Part shown: positions 1 through 7,126 of the stretch, piece after piece
Position numbering within the stretch: the first letter of the stretch is position 1
Layout of the letters: every line of letters begins with the position of its first letter
Origin: an uncultured Steroidobacter sp.
GTDB taxonomy: Bacteria; Pseudomonadota; Gammaproteobacteria; Steroidobacterales; Steroidobacteraceae
Reading direction: 5' to 3'
DNA: 7,460 nt
Assembly: GCA_946478975.1 (NCBI GenBank)
Contig: CAMLEO010000320.1
Coordinates: 1 to 7,460 of the forward strand
The notes under the pieces: model-generated
What the model saw: only the letters and a program-made list of their open reading frames with translations
Databases searched by the model: none
What the model was told of the DNA's origin: nothing
Translations under genes and position numbers: made by a program

Positions 1-1356
<1,356 letters not shown>

Positions 1357-1381
1357 GGGCGCGATGATCGCATTCCGACCT

Positions 1382-1402
1382 GCGAATTGGCAGGCAATTC
1401 GC
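1382..1402. promoter_or_regulatory. Perfect inverted repeat, operator-like, between recQ and the MFS gene
   Basis: Arms GCGAATTG (1382-1389) and CAATTCGC (1395-1402) are perfect reverse complements of 8 bp around a 5-bp centre (GCAGG). The dyad starts 25 bp upstream of the recQ start and ends 88 bp upstream of the MFS start, where a dimeric repressor or activator could control either or both divergent genes. No T-tract follows, so it does not look like a terminator. The regulator is unknown; none is encoded in the window. I found no convincing sigma-70 promoter pair nearby. Confidence 0.45.
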
Positions 1403-1420
1403 TGGCAGAGTCTCGCAACC

Positions 1421-1434
1421 GCATGCTAGCGTGC
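1421..1434. repeat. Imperfect 14-bp palindrome GCATGCTAGCGTGC
   Basis: Twelve of 14 positions are self-complementary, and the one mismatched pair would be a G-U in RNA. It lies between the perfect dyad (1382-1402) and the 13-bp tandem repeats. It could be a second regulator half-site pair or chance; no function is assigned. Confidence 0.3.
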
Positions 1435-1442
1435 CTGCACAG

Positions 1443-1481
1443 CCGACTTCACAGGCCGACTTCACAGGCCGATTTCACAGG
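1443..1481. repeat. Three tandem copies of a 13-bp repeat
   Basis: The unit CCGACTTCACAGG occurs at 1443-1455 and 1456-1468; a third copy at 1469-1481 has one change (CCGATTTCACAGG). A degraded partial copy (CTGCACAG) precedes them. The array ends inside the AGGGGA ribosome-binding site of the MFS gene. Because the unit is not a multiple of three, copy-number changes would break any reading frame through it, which argues that it is untranslated leader or promoter DNA. There are no spacers, so it is not CRISPR. Confidence 0.85.
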
Positions 1482-1484
1482 GGA
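1479..1484 (+). promoter_or_regulatory. Ribosome-binding site AGGGGA of the MFS gene
   Basis: AGGGGA lies 6 nt before the GTG at 1491. It favours that start over the more distal in-frame GTG at 1431, which would require translating through the 13-bp tandem repeats and has no comparable site. Confidence 0.6.
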
Positions 1485-1490
1485 TTGTTG

Positions 1491-2777
1491 GTGACCGAGC
1501 AGCAGAAGAATGCGCGCTTCGCGCTTGCGGTTTTGTTCGGCGTCAACCTGATGAATTTTTTCGATCGCCAGATCCCAGGGGTGCTGGCCGAGCCGATTCG
1601 CATCGAATTCGGCCTCAGCGACACTCAGTTGGGCTGGCTCACCACTGTATTCACACTCGTCTACGCCGCCGTGGGCGTGCCGCTCGGACGCGTCACGGAC
1701 AACTGGCTGCGCACTCGGTTGATCGCGATCGGCGTGACGTTCTGGAGCGCGCTCACTGCCGCGTCCGGTCTCGCGTGGAATTACGCGTCTTTCGTGATGG
1801 CGCGCATCGGCGTCGGCATCGGCGAGGCGAGCTGCGCGCCCGCGAGCCAATCGTTGATCGGCGATTTGTTCCCGCCGGAACGGCGCGCGCGTGCGATGGC
1901 GATCTTCATGCTCGGCTTGCCGCTGGGACTGTTCGCGTCATACATGCTGTGCGGCCTGATCGGCCAGAAATGGGGCTGGCGCGCAGCGTTCTTCGTCGCA
2001 TGTGTGCCCGGAGTTTTGCTGGCACTACTCGCACTGTTCATTCGCGAGCCGCCGCGCGGCGTGAGTGACCCGCGCAGTTCTGTCGTTGTGCCCAATGCTC
2101 CTTATCGCACCGTGCTGCGCATTCGCACGATGTGGTGGATCATTCTTTCCGGCCTGCTGTTCAACTTCAACGCGTACGCCATCAACAGTTTTCAAACGCC
2201 ATTCCTGCAACGCTTTCATGCATTGGCGTTGCGTGAAGCCAGCATGATCTCGGGGCTGTCGCTTGGCCTCGCGGGCGTGATCGGTTTGCTGCTCGGTGGC
2301 TGGTTGGGCGATCGCTTGCGCGTGGTATTGCCGACCGCGCGAGTGTTGCTGCCGGCGATCGGTTTGTTGATCGCCGTGCCGTGCGTGGTGCTGGCGTTAC
2401 AGCAGCCCAAAGGCGGCGTGGTCGCGTTCATGCTGCTGATGGGAACATCGACCGCGCTGTCGTATGTTTATTACTCAACCGTGTACAGCGCGATTCAAGA
2501 TGTGGTCCCGCCGCATCTGCGCGGCACGGCGGTGTCGCTGTATTTCTTCGCGATGTATGTACTCGGCGCGAGCTTTGGCTCGACCATCATGGGTGCGCTC
2601 AGCGATCACTTCGCCCACCAGGCGATGGCAGCAGCGGGCGCAAGCGAGATGGCTGACGCGTTTCGCGCCAGCGGACTTCACAATGCGATGTATGTGATCC
2701 CCGCGCTGATGTTGTTGTGTTCGGGGTCGCTGTTCGGCGCGGCTCGAACGATTCGAGCCGACACGATCCGGGGGTGA
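1491..2777 (+). CDS. Spinster-like major facilitator superfamily transporter
   Basis: Inner-membrane secondary transporter of 428 aa from the GTG at 1491, the usual 12-helix MFS length. An in-frame GTG at 1431 would add 20 residues, but the ribosome site at 1479-1484 favours 1491. TM1 carries NFFDRQIPG (22-30). The loop between TM2 and TM3 carries an MFS motif-A-like GRVTDNWLRTRL (66-77). The ARIGVGIGEASCAPAS stretch (104-119) and DLFPPERRARAMAIF (125-139) strongly resemble Spinster-type (Spns) bacterial MFS proteins. Hydrophobic segments are spread over the whole length, with a cytoplasmic loop near 185-210 that joins the two six-helix halves. The substrate cannot be told from sequence; family members have been linked to lipids, organic acids and other anions. 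It is divergent from recQ and convergent with the PilZ gene 6 bp away, so it is probably monocistronic. Confidence 0.9.
   Translation: MTEQQKNARFALAVLFGVNLMNFFDRQIPGVLAEPIRIEFGLSDTQLGWLTTVFTLVYAAVGVPLGRVTDNWLRTRLIAIGVTFWSALTAASGLAWNYASFVMARIGVGIGEASCAPASQSLIGDLFPPERRARAMAIFMLGLPLGLFASYMLCGLIGQKWGWRAAFFVACVPGVLLALLALFIREPPRGVSDPRSSVVVPNAPYRTVLRIRTMWWIILSGLLFNFNAYAINSFQTPFLQRFHALALREASMISGLSLGLAGVIGLLLGGWLGDRLRVVLPTARVLLPAIGLLIAVPCVVLALQQPKGGVVAFMLLMGTSTALSYVYYSTVYSAIQDVVPPHLRGTAVSLYFFAMYVLGASFGSTIMGALSDHFAHQAMAAAGASEMADAFRASGLHNAMYVIPALMLLCSGSLFGAARTIRADTIRG
2740..2760. terminator. Strong hairpin at the MFS/PilZ convergent junction
   Basis: CGGCTCGAA (2740-2748) and TTCGAGCCG (2752-2760) form a perfect 9-bp stem around a 3-nt loop (CGA). 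It lies in the last MFS codons, 17 nt before the end of that gene and about 24 nt beyond the PilZ stop. No T-tract follows directly on either strand, so it is not a classical intrinsic terminator. It may protect 3' ends or help Rho-dependent termination of the two converging transcripts. Confidence 0.4.
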
Positions 2778-2783
2778 GTTTGT

Positions 2784-3062
2784 CTAGCGCGTGCCGGTGA
2801 GGCTTTCCATCATCAAGCCAGTGCCGCCCTTGGACACGTGCGCGACGATGGCAGTGCGCCGATGAATCTTGGTGACGACGCCGAGATTGATGGCAAACGC
2901 CAGGTGCACTGTCGCACCTTTTTTCAATCCCAGGTTTTCGGTCTCGATGAATACGCCGTTGGCGCTCAAGTTACGCGCGCGGCACAGCTTTCCGGGACGT
3001 CCAGGGACGGAAACATAAACGGCGGTACGCGCTCTATGACGTGTATGGAGACGTCGCTCCAT
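2784..3062 (-). CDS. Minimal PilZ-domain protein (predicted c-di-GMP effector)
   Basis: A 92-aa cytosolic protein that is essentially a lone PilZ domain. PilZ domains bind cyclic di-GMP through an N-terminal RxxxR and a beta-strand (D/N)xSxxG motif. Both are present: RLHTR (R4, R8) and NLSANG (N31, S33, G36). It therefore probably binds c-di-GMP, unlike the divergent pilus-assembly PilZ proteins that lack these residues. I chose the ATG at 3062 because GGGGAG at 3070-3075 sits 7 nt upstream. An ATG at 3095 would add 11 residues, but it falls inside a likely -10 hexamer (CATAAT) and lacks a ribosome site. It is convergent with the MFS gene and divergent from the dehydratase. The output process is unknown. 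The HDOD-GGDEF cyclase 2 kb away could supply ligand, but nothing links them directly. Confidence 0.85.
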   Translation of the reverse strand: MERRLHTRHRARTAVYVSVPGRPGKLCRARNLSANGVFIETENLGLKKGATVHLAFAINLGVVTKIHRRTAIVAHVSKGGTGLMMESLTGTR

Positions 3063-3093
3063 GCTCAAACTCCCCGAGTTTCTGTGCCCGTTC

Positions 3094-3122
3094 ATTATGC
3101 CGCGCCAAGGCGGACGGGCGAA
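3094..3122 (-). promoter_or_regulatory. Possible sigma-70 promoter of the PilZ gene
   Basis: On the minus strand, a -10 CATAAT (3094-3099, 5 of 6 to consensus) lies 17 bp after a weak -35 TTCGCC (3117-3122, 3 of 6). Transcription would start near 3087, leaving a leader of about 25 nt that contains the GGGGAG ribosome site. This fits the ATG at 3062 and excludes the one at 3095. Confidence 0.4.
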
Positions 3123-3211
3123 AGTCCATTGATGAGGTCTTATGTCGCAAACGACACGCGTTCACGCACAATGTCAGCCTAAGTAGTAACTCACGCAGGT
3201 CGGCGCTCCGT

Positions 3212-4201
3212 ATGGTGTTACCACTCACGATTGACCCGCTCACGATAAATGAAGTACGCGCCGCGGCTCGACGCCTGGCCGACCATGTCGTGACGACTCC
3301 AGTGCATCGGCTGCGCAGTCGCGAAGTTGCGGCTGCGCTCGGCGAGCACACCGATGTCTGGCTCAAGCTCGAACTGTTCCAGCACACCGGCACGTTCAAA
3401 GCGCGCGGTGCGCTGCTGAACGTGCTCAATCTTTCCGAAGATGCGCGCCAGCGCGGCGTCATCGCGGTGAGTGCAGGCAACCATGCGGCGGCCGTCGCAT
3501 TCGCCGCCGCAACGGCCGGCGTCAGCGCGAAAGTCGTCATGTTTGCGTCCGCGAATCCCATGCGAGTCGAGTTGTGTCGCTCCTTCGGTGCTGACATCGT
3601 TTTCGCAGACACGGCACATGCTGGATTCGATCTAGCCACTCGCTTGGCGGAACAGGAGGGCCGGACGCTGATTCATCCGTTCGAAGGACGCACGACGGCG
3701 CTGGCGACGGCGACGGTCGGGCTGGAAACGTGTGAGCAGATTCCCGGCCTCGACGCCGTGATCGTGCCCATCGGCGGCGGCGGGTTATGTGCGGGGATCG
3801 CGTCCGCTGTGAAGTTGCTGGCGCCGACGTGCGAGGTGTTCGGCGTCGAGCCTGAGGGTGCCGACAGCATGCATCGCAGTTTCGCCGCCGGTGAGCCGCG
3901 CTCGATCGAACGCGTCGCAACGATTGCTGACAGTCTCGGCGCGCCGTACGCATTGCCGATCTCATTCGAGTTATGTCGTCGCAATGTCGATGGACTGGTG
4001 CGTGTGAGCGACAACCAGCTGCGCGAGGCGATGCGCTTTTTATTAAGAAACGCAAAGCTCGCGGTCGAGCCGGCGGGAGCGGCCGCGACCGCTGCGTTGT
4101 TAGGGCCGTTGAGGGAACGCCTGAGTGGCAAACGCGTAGGGCTGATCGTCTGTGGCAGCAACATCGATGCGGACAGTTACGCCCGCCTGATAGCGGCCTG
4201 A
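3212..4201 (+). CDS. PLP-dependent threonine/serine dehydratase-family enzyme (fold type II)
   Basis: Fold-type II PLP enzyme of 329 aa; relatives deaminate threonine or serine to 2-oxobutyrate or pyruvate plus ammonia, or racemise serine. Seen: PLP lysine K63 in TFKARGA (61-67); the substrate/cofactor loop SAGNHAAA (87-94); the phosphate-binding glycine loop GGGGL (188-192); VEPAGAAA (285-292); and a C-terminal VCGSNID (313-319) that should contact the pyridine nitrogen. There is no ACT or other regulatory domain, so it is shorter than biosynthetic IlvA (about 510 aa). Where family members usually read AGQGT, this protein has LATAT (165-169). In VEPEGADS (212-219) the second Asp of the serine-racemase metal site is Ser219, which argues against a Mg-dependent racemase. 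The start is the ATG at 3212; the frame stays open further upstream but overlaps the PilZ gene. The ribosome site is weak (AGGT about 11 nt upstream). The exact substrate is unproven. Confidence 0.85.
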   Translation: MVLPLTIDPLTINEVRAAARRLADHVVTTPVHRLRSREVAAALGEHTDVWLKLELFQHTGTFKARGALLNVLNLSEDARQRGVIAVSAGNHAAAVAFAAATAGVSAKVVMFASANPMRVELCRSFGADIVFADTAHAGFDLATRLAEQEGRTLIHPFEGRTTALATATVGLETCEQIPGLDAVIVPIGGGGLCAGIASAVKLLAPTCEVFGVEPEGADSMHRSFAAGEPRSIERVATIADSLGAPYALPISFELCRRNVDGLVRVSDNQLREAMRFLLRNAKLAVEPAGAAATAALLGPLRERLSGKRVGLIVCGSNIDADSYARLIAA

Positions 4202-4281
4202 ACAGCACGCCACAATTGATCATATTTGGGCGCGCTTGTTGCCAGAAGTTTTGCTGAGCGCGGCTGCTACGATGCGCGCCC

Positions 4282-5121
4282 ATGGTTGCATCCAAGCTGC
4301 ACTCCGCCGAGCTTCCTATCGGCGTTTTCGACTCCGGCGTCGGCGGACTGACGGTCCTGCGCGCGCTTCGTCAACGCCTGCCGCACGAACAATTCATTTA
4401 TCTCGGCGACACCGCGCGGCTGCCGTACGGGACCAAGAGCGGCGACTCGGTGTTGCGTTATTCGATTCAGGCGGCCGAGTTCCTGATTCAGCAGGGCATC
4501 AAATATCTGGTGATCGCCTGTAACACTGCCTCGTCGGTCGCGGTCGAGCCGCTGAGGCAACGTTTCGCGCCCATCCCTGTGATCGGCGTGATCGAGCCCG
4601 GCTCGATGGCCGGCTGTGCGAACTCACGCACTGGACATATCGCCGTGCTGGCGACCGAAGGAACAGTGCGAGGCGGCGCGTATCAGCGTGCAATCGCGCG
4701 CCTCAATCCCAATGCGCATGTTGTCGCGCAGGCGTGCTCATTGTTTGTTGCGCTGGCCGAGGAGGGCTGGACCGAAGGCGAGATCGCCGAGGCCATCGCG
4801 CATCGTTACATCGATCGTTTGTTTCAGGACGATCCGAACATCGACACGTTGCTGCTCGGCTGCACGCACTTCCCAGTGCTCACATCGGCGTTGAGCGCTG
4901 TGATCGCGCCGTCGGTCACTATCGTCGATTCCGCCGAGACGACTGCATCAGCGGTGCAGAAAGAATTGCGCGACCGAGGTTTGTTGAATCCGGCGAAGGT
5001 ATCGCCGCGCCCCATCCTGCAAGCGACGGATAGCCCGGAGAGATTTGCGCGCGTGGGCAGCCGATTCCTCGGCGAGGCGTTCGACGCTTCGCAGGTCGAA
5101 CTGGTCGATCTGAGTAGTTAG
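4282..5121 (+). CDS. murI: Glutamate racemase MurI
   Basis: Converts L-glutamate to D-glutamate in the cytoplasm, supplying the D-Glu that MurD adds to UDP-MurNAc-L-Ala during peptidoglycan synthesis. The protein is 279 aa, a normal length. Seen: N-terminal GVFDSGVGGLTV with D17-S18; YLGDTARLPYG (40-50); first catalytic cysteine C80 in ACNTAS; VIGVIEPG (100-107); second catalytic cysteine C194 in LLGCTHFPVL (191-200) with H196; VDSAE (215-219). These cofactor-independent two-cysteine features are complete. The ATG at 4282 is followed closely by the conserved core. No strong ribosome site precedes it, so translation may be weak or helped by the upstream gene 80 bp away on the same strand. The stop TAG overlaps the stop codon of the convergent cyclase gene by sharing bases 5118-5121. 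Confidence 0.97.
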   Translation: MVASKLHSAELPIGVFDSGVGGLTVLRALRQRLPHEQFIYLGDTARLPYGTKSGDSVLRYSIQAAEFLIQQGIKYLVIACNTASSVAVEPLRQRFAPIPVIGVIEPGSMAGCANSRTGHIAVLATEGTVRGGAYQRAIARLNPNAHVVAQACSLFVALAEEGWTEGEIAEAIAHRYIDRLFQDDPNIDTLLLGCTHFPVLTSALSAVIAPSVTIVDSAETTASAVQKELRDRGLLNPAKVSPRPILQATDSPERFARVGSRFLGEAFDASQVELVDLSS

Positions 5122-6644
5122 GTCCGCGCCGCTGTCGACGTGCGTCGCAGCTCGTCGTAACACTCGACTCGATTGCGGCCACACAACTTGGCTGCGTACA
5201 GCGCGTGATCGGCTGCTTCGAGCAATGCGAGCGTGCTCGGGAAGCGCTGCTTGGTGGTGTACGTCGCAACGCCGATCGATGCAGTCACTCGAATGCCGCC
5301 GGTGTCTGCCCCATGATCGACACTCGCAATTGCCGCGAGCACGCGCTGCGCGACTTGCTTCGCGATCGTGGCATCCGTGCTGGGCAGAACGACGATGAAC
5401 TCTTCGCCGCCGAAGCGCGCGACGAGGTCGCTGCCGCGGATGCAGGCTTGAATGGTCTGCGCACAGCTCTGCAGAACTTTGTCGCCGATGCCGGTGCCGT
5501 ACTTTTCGTTGATCAGTTTGAAACGATCGATGTCGACGTGCGCGACGCTCAGGTCGCGGCCAAACACGACGGCCTGGGTGAACTCGCGATCCAGCGTGCG
5601 ATCCAGCCACGGACGGTTCAGCACGCCGGTCAGCGGATCGCGACGGCTGGAATCTTCGGCTTCTTCGGTGCGCGTCAGCAGAACGCTGGTCGTTGCCTGC
5701 AGCGAGGTGACTTCCTGCAACGCATGCAGATTGCGAACAGCCAGGAGCTCGCGCGCTTCGGCCAGCAGGTTCTCGGCGTCATCGGCTTCGAGAATGCTGG
5801 TTTCATACAGCGCTTCGGTTTCCGGAATCAGGGCGATGATGCGCGCGACCACTTCGTTGAAGTGTTCGTGGCTCATGCTCAACAACCGGTGCGCGCGCTG
5901 GGCGAGGGCAGGGACCGAGGTCGTCCGATCTTTCGAAAGCACAGCTTCGGCCACGTCGCTTCCAAGCGCTACGCAGCGGGCGAACATGCCTTCTTCGGTG
6001 GTCGCGGCAAACATCTGCGGTGAATGGCTGGCTTCCACCGGTTTGCACAGCCGCTCGGGCAGATTCCACGCCCGCAGCATCATGGCGGTGTAATAAGAGT
6101 GGTCTTTGCCGAGCTGCGCGATCTCGTAGGCGACCCAATCGGCATGCGTCGCCGGCTGCGGCAGCTTGCTGTAGAAATCCCGCGCGGCGCGGTCGAGGGC
6201 GAGCACGCCCATGTCCTGAAGCATGGCCGCGAGGAATATGTCTTCCCCATGGCCGATTTTCGCGGCTTCACCGAACGCTCGCGCGGCGGTGGCGGCAAGC
6301 AGGACTCGGCGCCAGAAGCGGCTGAAGTCGATGCCCGCCGGGCGCATGGCGCGCATCGAGGACACCAGCGAGAAACTGAGCGCCAGGGTCAGCGCGGCGT
6401 TCAGGCCGATGATGACCAGCGCCTGGCGAAGGTTCTGACTCGGACGGCGTTGCGCGTAGAATGCCGAGTTCGCGATGCGGAGGATCTTGGCAGTCATCGC
6501 CGGGTCGCGACTGACGGCAGCTGCCACCTTGGACATTTCGATGTCCGGGTCACGGGCCAGGGCAATGATCTCGGTCGCCACCTGCGGCGGACTGGGAAAA
6601 TCGACCTGGGCCTTGAGGCGTTGTTCGAGGTCCTGGTTGAGCAT
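5118..6644 (-). CDS. HDOD-GGDEF protein, predicted diguanylate cyclase
   Basis: A 508-aa soluble signalling protein. The HDOD domain spans about 12-215 (begins FPSPPQVATEII); its expected HD pair is degenerate, reading LQDMG at 142-146 with Gln for His, so a sensory or docking role is more likely than phosphohydrolase activity. A helical, probably coiled-coil linker (about 283-335, rich in E, A and L) leads to a GGDEF domain: DPLTGVLNR (336-344), metal-binding HVDIDRFK (369-376), active-site GGEEF (412-416), ASIGVA (455-460) and ADHALYAAKLCGRNRV (478-493). It should make c-di-GMP from two GTP. An RxxD inhibitory site (R403-D406), five residues before GGEEF, predicts product feedback. There are no membrane helices or signal peptide. 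The ATG at 6644 has a modest GCGGG-like site just upstream. The gene is convergent with murI and divergent from the tRNA operon. Confidence 0.93.
   Translation of the reverse strand: MLNQDLEQRLKAQVDFPSPPQVATEIIALARDPDIEMSKVAAAVSRDPAMTAKILRIANSAFYAQRRPSQNLRQALVIIGLNAALTLALSFSLVSSMRAMRPAGIDFSRFWRRVLLAATAARAFGEAAKIGHGEDIFLAAMLQDMGVLALDRAARDFYSKLPQPATHADWVAYEIAQLGKDHSYYTAMMLRAWNLPERLCKPVEASHSPQMFAATTEEGMFARCVALGSDVAEAVLSKDRTTSVPALAQRAHRLLSMSHEHFNEVVARIIALIPETEALYETSILEADDAENLLAEARELLAVRNLHALQEVTSLQATTSVLLTRTEEAEDSSRRDPLTGVLNRPWLDRTLDREFTQAVVFGRDLSVAHVDIDRFKLINEKYGTGIGDKVLQSCAQTIQACIRGSDLVARFGGEEFIVVLPSTDATIAKQVAQRVLAAIASVDHGADTGGIRVTASIGVATYTTKQRFPSTLALLEAADHALYAAKLCGRNRVECYDELRRTSTAART
5131..5151. 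terminator. Hairpin at the murI/cyclase convergent junction
   Basis: GCTG (5131-5134) plus CGACG (5136-5140) pair with CGTCG (5143-5147) plus CAGC (5148-5151), with T5135 bulged. The innermost C-G pair probably opens to give a 4-nt loop. It begins 9 nt after the murI stop and lies within the last codons of the cyclase. No T-tract follows, so classical intrinsic termination is not supported. It mirrors the hairpin at the MFS/PilZ junction. Confidence 0.35.
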
Positions 6645-6722
6645 ATCCCGCTCGACAATGGGCTTGGAGCGCTACACTTGCGCTGTCGTTATTGGGTATC
6701 GGCGCGTCGGCACATGACTTAA

Positions 6723-6739
6723 GCAGAAAATTTCGCTGC
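6723..6739. promoter_or_regulatory. AT-rich partial dyad upstream of the tRNA promoter, possible Fis-type site
   Basis: GCAG (6723-6726) and CTGC (6736-6739) flank an AT-rich core AAAATTT. The centre (about 6731) is close to -70 from the predicted start near 6801, the distance at which Fis activates stable-RNA promoters, including the E. coli thrU(tufB) operon. The match to the Fis consensus is only partial (no exact G and C 14 bp apart), so this is a weak call. Confidence 0.25.
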
Positions 6740-6765
6740 GCCGTGCATTTGGGTGTCGTCAGCTG

Positions 6766-6794
6766 TTGACACTCAATAGGTTGGCGAAGAGAAT
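6766..6794 (+). promoter_or_regulatory. Sigma-70 promoter of the tRNA-tuf operon
   Basis: A perfect -35 TTGACA (6766-6771), a 17-bp spacer and a -10 GAGAAT (6789-6794, 4 of 6). The predicted start is about 6801, some 13 nt before tRNA-Tyr. The discriminator after the -10 is GC-rich (GCCCGG, 6795-6800), as in stringently controlled rRNA and tRNA promoters, so repression by ppGpp is plausible. It is the best promoter in the window and probably drives all three tRNAs and tuf. Confidence 0.7.
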
Positions 6795-6813
6795 GCCCGG
6801 CTCTTATGTCCGC

Positions 6814-6899
6814 GGAGGGGTACCCAAGCGGCCAACGGGGGCAGACTGTAAATCTGCTGGCTTATGCCTTCGTAGGTTCGAATCCTACCCCCTCCACCA
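6814..6899 (+). tRNA. tRNA-Tyr (GTA)
   Basis: A class II tRNA of 86 nt with CCA encoded. Acceptor GGAGGGG (6814-6820) pairs with CCCCTCC (6889-6895); the discriminator is A6896. Anticodon stem GCAGA/TCTGC (6841-6845, 6853-6857) holds loop CTGTAAA with anticodon GTA at 6848-6850. A long variable arm (6858-6871) has a GGC/GCC stem, as expected for bacterial tRNA-Tyr. T-arm GTAGG-TTCGAAT-CCTAC spans 6872-6888. It reads UAC and UAU, and is the first gene of the cluster. Confidence 0.98.
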
Positions 6900-6907
6900 C
6901 TCCTTTG

Positions 6908-6981
<74 letters not shown>

Positions 6982-7050
6982 TTGCTGCACGCGGCAAGGT
7001 CGAGTCGACGGATATAAGAGACAAGTAGTGAAGGTCCGGTTTGCGCAGGC

Positions 7051-7126
<76 letters not shown>

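Noticed and set aside
1443..1481. CRISPR-like array
   Set aside because: The 13-bp units are contiguous with no spacers, and no cas gene is nearby.
1431..1490. Upstream GTG start for the MFS gene, adding 20 residues
   Set aside because: It would translate the 13-bp tandem repeats and has no ribosome site, whereas GTG 1491 has AGGGGA 6 nt upstream followed by a normal MFS N-terminus.
3161..3189. Possible dehydratase promoter TTCACG, 17 bp, TAGTAA
   Set aside because: The -10 matches only 3 of 6 consensus positions, which is not better than chance in this sequence.
3041..3211. N-terminal extension of the dehydratase upstream of 3212
   Set aside because: It would overlap the start of the PilZ gene and its promoter, and the extra 57 residues resemble nothing in the family; homology-like sequence begins after the ATG at 3212.
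4216..4273. Possible murI promoter elements (TTGATC, TTGTTG, TACGAT)
   Set aside because: No -35/-10 pair has acceptable spacing; murI may be transcribed from upstream or from a non-consensus promoter.
3537..4295. 252-codon minus-strand frame opposite the dehydratase
   Set aside because: It is very Arg-rich and low in complexity, typical of an antisense shadow; the plus-strand gene is clearly the real one.
5205..6722. Long open frames on the plus strand opposite the HDOD-GGDEF gene (5205-6023, 5452-6093, 6024-6722)
   Set aside because: They are antisense shadows from high-GC codon use; the minus-strand gene has complete domain motifs and the antisense translations have none.
6982..7018. TTGC...GCAA hairpin and TATAAG box between tRNA-Gly and tRNA-Thr
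   Set aside because: The stem is only 4 bp, and the TATAAG has no -35 at 16-18 bp; this is more likely a spacer in one transcript than a separate promoter or terminator.
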